A stretch of DNA of 64,000 nucleotides, taken from NCBI GenBank assembly GCA_015680685.1, contig MNCI01020297.1:334863-398862 (forward strand). The letters are read 5' to 3'. Below, piece after piece: positions 44,967-57,292 of the stretch (position 1 is its first letter; the number at the start of each line of letters is the position of its first letter). A program made the position numbers and the translations under genes. The notes below the pieces were generated by a model. That model was given only the letters and a program-made list of their open reading frames with translations, did not search any database and was not told the origin of the DNA. This stretch comes from Gnetum montanum. Taxonomy: Eukaryota; Streptophyta; Gnetopsida; Gnetales; Gnetaceae.

Positions 44967-45731
44967 AAAACTGTATTGACCTAAATCGTCAGTGTAAGGC
45001 TGGAAGGGAAACAAACACCGAGGGATCATTGGGTAGCCACAGCGGACCCTGCCTTCGCTTGAGGGCAAGTTGGAAAATGGAATGAAGGCAGAGTGCCTTG
45101 GATGGTTTGCACGCAAATCAACCAAGGACTTCCCCAAGCGTAAGCTACGGCTAGCGCTGGGGTTATTGTAAACAGGATGTAAACGAAATGTAAACAATGA
45201 TACAAAATATAAATAAAGCATATGTGAATAGAATTATATTGCAAACAAAGCATAAACCAAAGTAAATAATGTAAATAGGAGACAATGATGAAACTGTATT
45301 ATATTGTTTTAAAAAGAATGTGCACCGATCAAAGCGTAGTTGCACAAGTGTGAATGGCAAGTCAAACGCCTAGCCCCGGAAAAATGTGACAGGATGATGT
45401 GACGATATGAGAAGAACTTGGAAGCCAAAAATCGGATGTACCGAGCGCCCAAGGATTGCAAGTTTTATCCTCCTTCAGAATCGCCAATTTCTCCAATCTT
45501 TTCCTCCTCCAATCTTCTTCTCCTTCTTGCTGCTTTTGCTTTGCTTCTCTTTGCCTCCTTGTTCTTGCTTGTCTCTTCTTGCTCCCTTTTCTTTTCTTCC
45601 CTCTATTTGTGTGAATTGGTAGGGTATTTATAGGTTTGGGCTAGGGTTTTGGCTAGGGTTTGCTTTGACCAGGTTCAATGTATCCATGCTTGAAAGTTGT
45701 ACATGAGTTGGATATGTGTTGGAAATTTGCC

Positions 45732-45771
45732 NNNNNNNNNNNNNNNNNNNNNNNNNNNNNNNNNNNNNNNN
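45732..45771. other. Assembly gap of 40 Ns
   Basis: Comparison with the 3' LTR shows that roughly 280 bases belong here, so the gap length is not true to scale. Confidence 0.85.
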
Positions 45772-46439
45772 GCAAAAACAGACATCCATCGATCCCTTAG
45801 AATAGTTTGTGGAAGCCGAGTCTTTGGTGAGTTCTTTTTTCCTCTGATTCTCCAGTTCTCTGTGACAAATATCTTCGGCTACAAATTTCTCCGGCTGAAC
45901 TTCTTCGCTTCAGCTCGTGCTTCTGAAGGCCGTGGTGGATGATCAAAAACCAGCATCAATAGCAGCCACAACTGCACTGTGTCTTGGTAGTGCAGCGATG
46001 CAGCAGCAGCCATAGGAGAAGCAACGCAGCAGCAGAAATAGTGTGGTAGAAGCAGCAGCGCAGGAGGAGTGGCGGCGGGTGGCTGGAGCAAACAGAAACA
46101 TCAGCGCGACGGCAGTAGGGACGTGACAGGCAACACGGTGGCAGGCAACAAACTGTGTTCTGTGCAGGAGACGTGTGACAGCAGAAGATAGTGACGTGGT
46201 GGTAGGGATGTGGTAGCAGGGGACAGCGCGATGGGGCACAGAAGCAGCAGCGGTAGGTGCGACGGCAGGCTCGGCAGTGGTCAGCGAGGTGGCAGTGTCA
46301 GATGCAAAGTAAGGTGGCAGCGGCAGGGCAGGCGCAGGAGTCAAACGACGACAGAGAACAATCCACGACAGCCATCAAATAGCGACGTGAACAATGGAGA
46401 GGTGGCGGCACAGTAGAGAGATGGCAACGTGGCAGCCGG

Positions 46440-47089
46440 CGGTGGGAGTGAGGGTGAGAAAGTTGTAGAAGCTGCCGAAGTTTCGCAGTCTGAAGAAATC
46501 GGTGGCCGTGGCTAGGACTATGGACCAGTGAGCTCCGTAGCCCAGACCCACCAGCAGAGTCCCCGGGTAGAGGCTGCCTGGCAGGTACGTGGAGAACACA
46601 AACTGCCCTACTACCATTAGCCCCTACGCCACCGCGGCCGTGGTAGACGGAAATCCCTTGTGAGTACTTCAGATAAATATCCGCGGCCGATCCAACCCAA
46701 AACAAAAAAAAAAAATTCCAAATGCTAATTATGGACACGAAGATGTGAGGATTAGCATATCCTTTGGCCTCCGTGATCTGTCCCAAATTGTCTATGATGG
46801 TCAAACCGGATCCACCACCGCACACCAGCGCCAAGAATAGAAGCCACATATCCCCACTCAAGAGACCCTCCCTGAAGCTGTGATTCTTGCCCAGAACTTT
46901 GGACTTTGTTTTGTTCATCTTGCTCTCTGTAATTGTCATGTATCTAGAGAAGAACCCCATACACCACTTGCTTTGAAATCTCTCCCACAATGTTTTCTTG
47001 ATTGTTTCCACTTCATTGGATGATGGTGACAATGATGAAGATGAAGTTTCGTTAGATTTAGAAACGGTCACCTCGTTGGGTTCATTCAA
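46440..47089 (-). pseudogene. Captured fragment of a nodulin-like/NFD4-like MFS transporter gene
   Basis: Minus-strand frame from ATG 47089. A Ser-rich cytosolic loop is followed by transmembrane blocks typical of plant NFD4-like (Nodulin-like MFS) proteins: DMWLLFLALVCGGGSGLTII, DNLGQITEAKGY, HIFVSIISIWNF, then after a frame change GQFVFSTYLPGSLYPGTLLV, GLGYGAHWSIV, FFRLRNFGSFYNFLTLTP. Damage: an expanded T-run after IWNF (plus strand A-run near 46703), a shift near 46650 and a TAG just before the GLMVVGQF block. About 220 of the family's roughly 550-600 residues remain. No intron is visible in the fragment. The end runs into LTR sequence at GCCGGC. It lies inside the H 5' LTR, transcribed in the element's direction. 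Confidence 0.85.
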
Positions 47090-47201
47090 TTCGTCTACTG
47101 GTGTGTTTATCTTTTATTTTAATCAGGCTTCCATCTTTGAATCACGGAGAAATAAATTTCCATTCAAAGTATTAAGCTGAAATTAATGGTGTTTCAGTTA
47201 C

Positions 47202-48240
47202 TACATGCTTCATTCATGCAGGGTGAACTTCTATCCTAGCTATAGCAATGCAATGCTACTAGGGTCATCAATCTACAACCAGTTCATCGACCAAGTGGTT
47301 TGGAAGCTCATGCTCATAAAAGATCATTCTTCTCAACCAACAACCCTACTAAGCCCTCACAAAATTAGGTGGTTGGTCAACTTGCTCCTACCTTATCCTC
47401 TGCAATCATTTCATTCAGTTCCCTTGAAGCCAAATATCACCTAGAATCAATACTATTATGCTCACTCATGCTGTATTTGATTAGATATGGGTTGGCAAAC
47501 TTCCTTGGAAATTAGCTAATCCTAGGAATCCTCATATTTATTTATAGATTTTTGTAAAAAAAGCATGTAAAGCTCTTCTTGATTCATGTTCTAGTGTGAA
47601 CTTGATTTCTTATGAGATGTATACTGCTTAGAACCTATGACCTCTCAAGAAGAGCAATATCCAATTGGAATTAGAAAACTAGTCCATTGCTATTCCATTG
47701 GGACTGGTAGAAGGCATTGTAAACATCATTTGTGGGTGATCTTATCTTACCAATTTCCTAGCAATCAAGGTTGAGAACTGCAAAGGTGACTTCCCAATCA
47801 TTATGTAAATGGCATGGCTAAGTGCTATTAATGCAAGAATGGACATCAAAGATTTGTCCCTAGAAATATCTAGAGAAAATGCATTTAGAAAGATTAAGAA
47901 GAAGTGAGTTCCATGCATTGTGTACAATGATATAGGGTGTAATTGCATGTAGAAACTCTAGTTCATGAAATGAGCATCTATTTTTTCATGTAGGTAGTGT
48001 GTGCATGAAGTAGATACTCAAAGGTGTCTTTATATGTTAGCCATAAAACAAGAGGGCACCTAGTGGCTGACTGCTAGTTTTGACAGTTGCACAATATGCA
48101 TGGAACCTACTAAGAGCCTGACATGTGCTTATGTTGTAGGCATGGATAAACTAGAGCAAGTTTATCACCAACTCTATAACAATGAAAATGATGATACTAA
48201 TTGGAAAGTGTTGGAGATCCCTAAGAATTTCAAACAAGAG
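47202..48240 (+). pseudogene. pro: End of gag and protease region of element D
   Basis: Continues D after the H insertion: gag tail to about 47450, then protease-like blocks (SNIQLELENQSIAIPLGLVEG, then FLAIKVENCKGDFPIIM at about 47755-47805, DLSLEISRENAFRKI). Stops are frequent. The same blocks in E are better preserved (56786-57085). Confidence 0.7.
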
Positions 48241-51060
48241 CTCATATAGTTGAAAGCTCTACTTGTCAGCCTAGAATATGCATTCTTAAAAAATGGCAAG
48301 CCAGTCATACTTAATGCCAAAATTTCTCTTGAGTAGAAAGAAAAACTATTAAAAGTAGTCAAAAAATGGTCAACAAACTTTACTTGGTCATATCCTAATT
48401 TCATAAGGATTGATCTTAGGATATTCCAACTTCATATCTACATTGATCCATCCATGAAGCCAAGGAGGTAGTCGCAACCATGGTTGAATCCCAAATTGAA
48501 GTAGATCATTAAAGAGGAAATTGAATAACTCCTCAAGGCAAGGTTTATATATCCCATTGTGGATAGTGAGTGGGTTAGTCCACTCATAATTGTGCTAAAG
48601 AAGGATGGAAATTGGCAGGTTTGCATCAATTTTTGGCTGTTGAATATGAAAAAATTCAAAGATCATTTTCTATTACCATTCGTTGATTAGGTGTTGGACA
48701 TCATATCTAGGCATTGTTATTATAGTTTTCTAGATGGTTATAGTGGCTATAATGAAATCCAGATCATGCTAGAGAATCAGGAAAAATCAACATTTATGAA
48801 TCCCTAGGGGAATTTTGCGTATTGAAAGATGTCATTTGGCCTGCGTAATGTCCATGCTACATTCCAATGCCTAGTCTTAAGTATTTTTCAGTAGTAGATT
48901 GGTAGTGGGATGGAAGTCTTCATGGATGAATTCTCCACCTATGGAGTTACATCTGAGCAGGCCTTGAACCATCTTGAGCAAGTGCTCAAAACATGTGGAG
49001 ACTAATCTTAGGCTTCATTCATAGAAGAGTTATTTCATGGTTTAGGAGGGCATTTTATTAATGCACAGAATCTCATAAGTAGGAATTGACGTCGAACCTA
49101 AAAAGATAAGGGTCATTCAAGAAATTACCCACCAACCAAAAACTATAAAAGATATTTGATGATTTCTTGGACACACTGACTACTACCAGTGATTCATAGA
49201 GAATTTATCTATGATCGTGAAACTATTGGTTGAGCTAACAAAGAAAGATGCTTCCTTCATCTAGACTAAGAAATGAGAAATTACATTCCAGAGCCATAAG
49301 CAAAAGCTCATAGAGACTCCAATTCTATGAGCACCTAACTAGTCCAGACCATTTCATGTTATGATGGATGCATCAAATTATGCCTTGGGGGCTATTCTTA
49401 CATAGTTGGATGATAAGAAATGTTTCTATTACATCCATTGCATAAGCCAAGCATTTTGGATGCACAAGTGACCTACACCACCACAGAAAAAAAAAGAATT
49501 GATGATAGTGGTGTTTTCCCTAGAGAAGTTTAGACATTATGTTCTTGGATACAAAGTGTTTATGCACATGGACCACAATGCAATTCACTTTTTGATGAAT
49601 AAGCTAATGGTGAGCCTTGATGTTAAAAGGTGGTTGGTGATCTTACTAGAATTCAATCTCATAATGGTAGGTCAAAGAGAAATTAAGAATGTGGTCATTG
49701 ACCACATATCTAAATTATGATGGGATAACAAAGAGGAGGAAAATCCACTATTTGATTAGTTTCTTGATGAAGTCCTCTTTGCCCATGCTATAACTGAATA
49801 ATTTCCTACTAAGCCTAAATGATACAATAGCATTTCTACCTATCTTCTCACTAAAGAGATGCCAAAAGGGTTGGACCACTAGAAGAAACAATAGTTTCTT
49901 CACTAAGTGAAATGCTTTATGGAGATCAATAGGCATCTCTACAAGGTGTGCACCAATGTCTTGGTTTATTGCTATATCCCTAATGCTAATCAACTACACA
50001 TTCTTAAGAATGCTCATGAGGGTCCTTGTGGGGTTCACTATGCTAGGAACCACGTGACCATTAAAATCTTGATGGTAGGATATTATTGGCCAACACTTTT
50101 TAGGGATGCTCACCAATTTGTCCACTCTTGTGAATGCTGCCAATGAGTTTGTGGAATGACTACTTGAATGGAGGAACCTCAACAGTGGATTCAACCATTG
50201 GAACCCTTCTACATATGGGACATTGACTTCATGGGTTCCATCATGCCCATGTTAAATGGAAAGGAGTACATCATAGTTGCTATTGACTATTGTATGAAAT
50301 GGGAAAAAGCAATAGTTGTCATCAACTATATATCTTCTACTACTACTCTATTTGTATAATAAAATGTTGTAAAAAGGTTTGGTGTGCCACATGCATTAAT
50401 TTTTGATAATGGAACCCACTTTTCAAGCACTACTTTTTGTAAGCTTATGCAACACTTTGGGGTTGAACATAAACTAATAACACCCTACCACCTCCAAGCT
50501 AATAACCAAGTAGAAGTTACCAATAGTGAGATCACAAAGATCCTAAAGAGAAGTATTATAAAATATAGGAGAGACTAGAGCACAAAGCTCAATGATGCCC
50601 TCTTAGCCTACCACTCAACATGGAAACTTCCTATAGGCTACTCTCCCTATGAGTTGGTGTATGGAAAACTTTCAACTCTTTCAATTCAGTCTAAGCTCCA
50701 TACACTTTCAACAGCTTGTGACTTGGACCTTGACCTTAGGCTAGCACAAAAAGAAAGATTAATCAACCTAAATGTGCTAGATGAAAATCGATTGGTGGCC
50801 CTATCATCTAAGGAGTTGCATATGAAATTTAACAAAAAATTCCATGAACTTAGAATTAGGAAAGTCAAATTTCAACTAGGAGATAAGGTCCTCTACTAGA
50901 ACCCCACACACGTACCTCAACCAACTAAGTTCTAGACATTGTGAAAAGGATCTTTATATCATTTAGAAAAATTTTCGTTCTAGGACCATGTTGATCTACA
51001 AACCTAAGAGCTTGAAGAAGAAGCAGTTGTTCAACACATAACAAATCAAACCTTTCCATG
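48241..51060 (+). pseudogene. pol: Decayed pol of Athila-like element D
   Basis: RT (48300-49010) with the catalytic box FMDEF in EVFMDEFSTYG (about 48910), where FMDDF is usual. RNase H lies at 49340-49720 (MDASNYALGAIL, KELMIVVFSLEKFRHYV, DHNAIHFL, DHISKL). Integrase lies at 49900-50900, with HEGPCGVHYARN and CECCQ of the zinc region, DIDFMG, FDNGTHF and NNQVEVTN of the D,D,E core, and a C-terminal part ending FQLGDKVLY (50898). Stops interrupt all parts. The wording GTHF..GVEHK..TPYH is Athila-like rather than Tat-like. Confidence 0.88.
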
Positions 51061-53108
51061 AGCCTAAGCAAGCCTGTGTAACAAACATCTCATCGGATGG
51101 ACAACCATGCTCAATCTTTTCGATCTCCTTCTTTCAACTTAGTCATGGGGGAGAAGGTCATCCATGCTAACTATATAAGTGGCTCCTTAGTTTTTCATCC
51201 TTTCTTTTACATGTTTTTGTTTTACACCTTGTCATTTTTACAACCTTTTGTTTTACATCTTCTTTATCTTACACCTTTTTTTTTACCTTATTAATTTTTT
51301 CCAAATTTTGTTTTACAACATCATTAGCACATTTTATTTTTCTTAATTATTTTATAGTTTCTTGTATATTTTTCTTTATTTTTAAGTGATTTTCTAATTG
51401 TATTTTTATAATAATGTGCCTTATTGCTAACTAGGTACAATGTGAGCATGTGTTTTTTGGTTATTTGATTGTTGGTGTCTAAATTATAGCTTTGAATTTT
51501 GTTATCGATAACTAGGACATGGTTTCTTTTTCATGAAATAGGTAGTGAGACCATGACATCCACCCATTAATAGACTTTATGGTTTTCTTTATTCTAGAAG
51601 TATGAGGTTACCTTTTCATTAATAAGAATTTAATGAACTTGTGATCTTGGTAGTTTTTGAACCTGGAAAGGATTCAAAGGTTTGAACAAGATGTAACTTT
51701 AAGGGGACTTGATACTCTTTGTGCCTTTTTGCTTACTTTGGTGCATGTGTGATTTCATGGATTTCTTATTGTTCCATGTTGACCAATAATAGGAAGTTAA
51801 ATAAATATTTGTATGGTGTGGTTCCAATTTAAAAGAAAAAAGAAAAAAAGAAAAGAAAAAAAATGATGAGAATTCAAAGCACACCCGTGAGACGAAATAA
51901 ATAGGCTACACGCATTGGTTATGGGATTGAAAGACATGTGACCCACACTTGAAGGCCCCCTCTAACTAAGGCCCTTTATCACTTCTTGCTTCTCTTTTCT
52001 TCTTAAAATAAGTAGTGGTTGTTTTATGGGAGTACTTTTGTATCTCAAGGAGGTGGATTGGTCTTGGAGTGACGATGTGAGGTCATTGAAAGTGATTTAT
52101 TTTGGTCTAGACTAAGGATGGATCTTCTTAGGTCATTTAAACACAAATTCACAAGGGACTTCATGTGACCTTATTCAGGAACTCCATTCCACTTTCTCTT
52201 TCATTCATATGTTTTCCATGCCTTACTTCATTGCTAGTGTTCATGTTCTTATTTGATGTCTTGGTTTGATGTGTCGAAATTCTTAGGTAGTTTCTTTTGG
52301 GTTTTTGTACTTAACTTTTTGTAAACATTAAATGTCGATTGGGTCCATAGACTCCTTGGTTTGAGGATATGTGATGACAAAAATGGCATGTGCCTATTTT
52401 GAGGAGGATCCACTTGCATACCTTTTGATTGGGTTTGTTAAGTTTTTGATCCTTAGATAGTCTCACAATCAAATCCTTTTATGTGCCCCATTAGTGAAAT
52501 CTAATTATGCATATCTTCATCATGTTTTTTAGTGAAATCCTCTTTTTTGTTATTGTGAATTCTTTAACCCTCTTCAAGAATTTCATTGCATTTGGACTTT
52601 TCAAAATTTAACAATGGAGTACTTATTCATTTCACCCTATTTTTTAGTCTTTTAACTAATGTTATTAAAAGAATCAATTCACCATAATCGCAACCTACCA
52701 AGTGTAAATGCTAATGAGACAAGCTAGATAAAAGCTATAATTTACACATTGCACACTAATTTGTGATTTTGTTGTGATTGTAGTGGAAAGTATGGATTGG
52801 AAGCAGGACTATCTTCATCAAAGGATAAGTAGCAACACCATGCGATAAGGACCTTCATGATCATTGAATCTTTTCCCTCACTCTTCAACTTCCAAAGGAG
52901 TTGGATGTCAATTTTGGCCAAGGTGTTTAATTCTATTATCATGAATATCCAATTTTGTAAAAGATTATAAATGTGTACACTTGAGCACTTAGAATCTATC
53001 TATTTCATTTAAGTCAGTTTACATATCAATCAATAATCCCATAGCTTCCCAATATTTTTGTAAGGCACTTGTTCCTCCTTTTGTTCACTTGAGGACGAGT
53101 TTTTATTT
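51061..53108 (+). other. Long noncoding 3' region of element D
   Basis: Two kilobases, T-rich, without a convincing frame; a purine run TCATGGGGGAGAAGGT lies near 51144. No env-like gene could be recognised, and the coiled-coil frame seen before LTR1 has no match here. Confidence 0.6.
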
Positions 53109-53121
53109 AGTTGTGGGGATA
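53109..53121 (+). other. Polypurine-tract-like site before LTR3
   Basis: AGTTGTGGGGATA followed by TGAGAAAAT. The same TTAGTTGTGRGGRTA context precedes LTR1. Confidence 0.6.
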
Positions 53122-53863
53122 TGAGAAAATATATTTTATCTAGCTCCAATATTAGATATCTAATATTGGAGCCCTAATATCAAATATTCAATATCGGGGT
53201 CCAAGAAGTGATGTTAAATATTCGATATTGCAAGATGTGTGCTGGACTATAAATATAGTGCTTAGGCACAAGGTTTGGGCATAAGTTTTTTGTCATAACA
53301 TAGCAAATCTCTGGTAGTACATTGGCTAGATTAATTATTTTATTGATGCATTTAATGTTTTGCATAATTTCCTTTAATGCTTCTTAGTAATTAAGGTAAA
53401 GTAAGCTAGCTAGATTTAATAGTAGTTAATTAAGCACATAAGTATGACTGCTTCAAGCATGTGCATGATGCTTGGTAATCCCAATAATGCTTAACATTTA
53501 GTAATCCAGTAGCATTATACATGTTTAGGATGTGCACAGAAAGTGGGACTAGATGCTTATGCTAGGATAGTTAGTTGTTAATTAGCAATTAGATTAGTTA
53601 AATTGGTTCATAAATTTAGTTTCAACTTGTTATCAATTGTAGGTGAATAAAACATAAATATAATAAAAATCATGTGCCTCAGTTACACTTAACCATACAA
53701 CTAAGCTTCACAAGTGTAGTTGGATAGAAAACAATTATCATGAGTAGATTTCATGTCCTAGAGCCAGTGTGCTTGGAAACTTAAGATCTACAAATTTCAA
53801 CCAAATCGCACATGAACAATGCTGATCTATATGATTGAGCATAGGGGTACTAGTTGCTCATAA
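53122..53863 (+). mobile_element. Athila-like LTR3, 3' LTR of D and 5' LTR of E
   Basis: Matches LTR2 (32931-33811). It is followed at once by a PBS and gag of another element, so one LTR serves two internal regions. TATAAATA is at 53248-53255. Confidence 0.85.
53143..53172. repeat. Perfect 30-base palindrome in LTR3
   Basis: The sequence from GCTCCAATATTAGAT reads identically on both strands over 30 bases, centred on GATATC at 53155-53160. AATATCAAATATTCAATATC follows. It lies about 80 bases upstream of the TATA box. Confidence 0.95.
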
Positions 53864-53864
53864 T

Positions 53865-53884
53865 TAGTACCATTACCAAGGACC
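53865..53884 (+). other. Degenerate primer-binding site of element E
   Basis: TTAGTACCATTACCAAGGACC corresponds to TTGGCACCGTTGCCAGGGACG at 62213. Confidence 0.6.
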
Positions 53885-54026
53885 TTTTGTTTGTTACATG
53901 TGCTATCTAGGAATCAATGAAAAATTATTTAACATCATTGGAATAAATCCTAAAGTCATATCATATATTAAAATAACTACAAAAATTCTAAGGAAGCACA
54001 CTACATTTTTTGTCTTCTAATACAAG

Positions 54027-56340
54027 ATGTCTTCTTCTCATAGGAGTGGTTCTTTGCCCAAGTTTGATGGAGCAAATCAATAGGTGTCCCAATAATATAG
54101 AGTGGTGTATGCTCATCCTAATATGTATGTAGCCAATTTCACCTTCGTCCTACATCAAAATGAACTACTGTAATGGCAAGAAATGAAGGGAAACATTATG
54201 TTACTACCCAATTGATCCATTCTTGCGACGCTTCAAAAAAATATTATGTGCTTAGGAATCCAAGGGATTCATGCTAAATGTGTTGTGTAGGATAGTGATG
54301 CCAAGGATCATCATCCCATTGATGTACAATGATTGAGGGATAAACATCTAGAGAAACATTATGAATTTGTGAAGGGGAAGTGTCTAATTATTTTCCATTC
54401 TTGATGTACCAAAAAGATGGTGGAGAATCATTCTTTGAGGGTTTTTCATGTAAAGAGACTCCTCTCTTTGACTTTGGTGAAGGAGGTCAAAACTAGAACT
54501 TGTAGTCCACGATACATAATCCTTATTCTAGTAAGAATAGATCCCATGACAAAGGGGGATCCAAGGAGGAGAGTCATGGTAGGGATGCAGGTAAGTAGCA
54601 TGATCATGATTGTGGCTATGACTATCGAAGAAGGGGTGGAAGGCACCATGATGATGTTAGTCCTCCTTCCTCTTTACCTTCATTGCCATCTTCTTTCTTT
54701 TCTAGCTCTGAATGCAACCGCAAGGGCCATAATCATGATGGAGGTGACTGACTAGATTGAGATGATTGTAGGGACCACCAGGCAAGTCAAGACCTAGGGC
54801 ATAGGCATTCAAGAGAGGTTAGTTACCACAAATGAAGGGGTAATTAGAGGACATCATAGGCACCAAGATCATAGCTATGATGAGCCTTTTCTCAGTACCC
54901 AAAGCATGCTAAACATAGTAGAGGTTAGAATTACTACAAGGCACATAAAGGATTGCCAAATTAAGAGGCTAAACATGAATAATATTCCTAGGTCTGAAAG
55001 GAATATAACTTAGATCTATAGAATCATCTTCAGGCTTTTCATGATGCCTGTGCTTTGAAAAATATAGAAAATGACTGGCCAAAGCTTACGTTATTTCCTA
55101 GGACACTCATCAAAGAAGCAGAAAGTTGGTACCAGTTCTTAGAATCAGAATCCATCAGACGGTGAAGTACAATGCTCAAATTATTCAATGATAGATATCA
55201 GACATCCTCCCAAGTGTCCAACTTGAGGAGGTAGATCCAAGGATGGAAGCAAGAAGCACATGAGTCCTTGGATGCTGCCATGGGTAGATATTATTCCTTA
55301 GTACATCGATGCCCTAGCCATGATTGCTCTAAGTAGGAATAGCTTCATCACATTGTAGATGGGATTTGATAAAAAATGAGGAATACTCTTGGAGTCTATG
55401 TTCAAGGATGATTGTTTGAGTTAAGAGTTGATTATATCCAAAGGCTAATGAAGTAAGTTGCAAAATAAGGAGAGTTGAGGAAACATGAAAGTGTAGAAGA
55501 ATACAACCAAGATTCTTTTATTTGCAAGAGGGAGGTTTGATTTATGATAGTGAGAAGGAACCATCACTTGATGAGGTGGTGAACTAGAAAACCTTGTTGA
55601 TTCAAAAATTTACCTTTGAAATTTTAGCTAAAGTAAGTCAATTATGGGACTCTATGGATAGCAGATTTCAAGCTATCCTAAAAATTGCTAAAGATTCCAA
55701 AGAATAAGGTAGTGATCATGACCACAGGAGTCGTAAGGAAGCTAAACGTGCCAATCAAAGGGGTAAGGAAAAGATTTATATAGTAGAAGAAGTTATGGAA
55801 ACTAAATCAAATGATGATGCTGGGTGTGACGTTTGCTAATATGAACATCATAAGGGATGTTACCCCATTGTGTCACACTTACAAGAGTCTAGAGTGTATG
55901 CTTTGAATCCACAACTAGAAAAAAGACAAAAAACTAGAAAAATTATCTTATCCTCAAGGAAATCCTAGATAGTTCCATTAACAACAATAATATTATTGAA
56001 GTGGAACTCCATCGCAACCGTATGAGTAGTATCAATAGTGGCCACATCCATAGTCATGGGCACTGGCACCGCCAGGGCAATAGTACCGTTATAGATAACC
56101 AAATCTATTTGGGTATTATGTTTAAAAACCCCTATCTCCACGTGAATCTTCTAGTTATGTTTCTCCTTTCCAACATTACTACTACTGTCTTGAATACTAT
56201 TGAGCTCATTCTCCACATTCTAGGAGGGATACCACATTTGATCCTTATCCTCCTCTTATTCCTACACCTATTCCTCCAGTTTCAATGTATCTACTGCCTA
56301 CTCCATTCATGTAGGATGAACTTCTAGCCCAACCATAGCA
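54027..56340 (+). pseudogene. gag: Decayed gag of Athila-like element E
   Basis: ATG 54027 (MSSSHRSGSLPKFDGAN) followed by the same domain order as in D. The capsid region is at about 55040-55480 and the zinc knuckle at 55828-55870 (CDVC.YEHHKGCYP), where the second His replaces Pro in HPKG. A His/Ser/Gly-rich tail follows (open piece 56001-56327). Many stops. Confidence 0.78.
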
Positions 56341-56639
56341 ACCTAACACTACCAAGGATGTTAATCTACAACTAGTTCATTGATCAAGTGGTTGGGAATC
56401 TCGTGCTCATAAAAGATCATTCTTTCAACCCAACAACCCTACTAAGCCCTCACAAACTTAGATGGCTAGTCATCCTACTCCTACCTCATCCTTTGCAAAT
56501 CATTCTATCATTTTCCCTTCAAACCAAATATCATCTAGAATTCATACTTTTATTTATGCTATATTTGATTGGATTTGGGCTGGTAACCTTCCTAGAAAAT
56601 TTGCTGATCCTGGGAGTCCTCTTATTTATTTATAGATTG

Positions 56640-57292
56640 CTAGGAATGAACCATGTAAAGCTCTTCTTGATTTAGGTTTTGGTGTAAACTTTATTTCTCA
56701 TGAGATGTATACTACATGAAACCTCTTACCTCTTAAGAAGAGTAATATCCAATTGGAGTTGACAAAATAGTTCATTACTATTTCATTGGGACGAGTAGAA
56801 GACATTGTAACCATCGTCTCTGGATGGTCTTATCCTATTGATTTCCTAGTAATCAAGGTTGAGAACTATAAAGGGAACTTTTCAATAATTATGGAAAGCG
56901 CATGGATAAGCATTGTTGATGCAAGAATCAACATTAGAGGTCTTTCCCTAGAAATATCTAAGAAAAATGCATTTGGAAAGATTGAGAAGAAGCGAGTTCC
57001 ATGTATCGCATACAATGATGCAGGGTGCAATTATGTGCAAAAACTCTGGTCTATGAAACAAGCATCTATTTTTACATGTAGGTAGTATGTGCATGAAGTA
57101 GATATTCAAAGTTTTCTATACATAGTAGCCACAAAAAAAGAGGGCACCCAATGGCTAACTGCTAATTTTGATAGTAGCACAATGTGCATGAAATCTATTG
57201 AGAGCCTGACATATGCTTATGTCACAAGTATGGATGAACTAGAGAACGTTCATCATGAACTCTGTGATTATGAAAATGATGATACTAATTGA
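56640..57292 (+). pseudogene. pro: Retropepsin region of element E
   Basis: The active-site block reads ALLDLGFGVNFIS (about 56668), so D-S-G has become D-L-G. Then come open pieces 56786-57085 (VSGWSYPIDFLVIKVENYKG, KRVPCIAYNDAGCNYVQ) and 57089-57292 (GTQWLTANFDSSTMCM). This is the best copy of this region in the window. Confidence 0.75.

Larger units (their letters stand above)
36211..47196 (-). mobile_element. Element H: reverse-oriented Tat-like element with gag-pro but no pol
   Basis: On the minus strand: 5' LTR 47196-44972, PBS 44966-44948, (assembly break), gag 43383-41146, protease to 39947, 27-base array 39931-38852, further hairpin units, PPT-like tract, and 3' LTR 37912-36211. GTTAC flanks both ends. 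There is no trace of RT, RNase H, integrase or the antisense gene of B, so H would depend on enzymes of another element. Its 5' LTR holds a host gene fragment. Confidence 0.88.
44972..47196 (-). mobile_element. 5' LTR of element H, containing a gene fragment and a gap
   Basis: On the minus strand it starts TGAAACACCATTAATTTCAG (47196), which is like B's LTR start, and ends CAATACA (44972). From 46443 down it matches the 3' LTR (37909 down). The part 46444-47160 is NFD4-like coding sequence absent from the 3' LTR. TATAAATA is at 45632-45625. The 40 Ns at 45732-45771 stand for about 280 bases present in the other LTR (36960-37238). GTTAC follows at 47197. Confidence 0.85.

Noticed and set aside
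46298-47089. A functional NFD4-like gene of 263 codons
   Set aside because: The second part of that frame is out of phase with the family sequence and then runs into LTR repeats; a shift and a stop break the true frame.
51061-53108. Env-like gene after pol of element D
   Set aside because: No frame longer than about 65 codons and no signal peptide, membrane segment or other env-like feature was visible.
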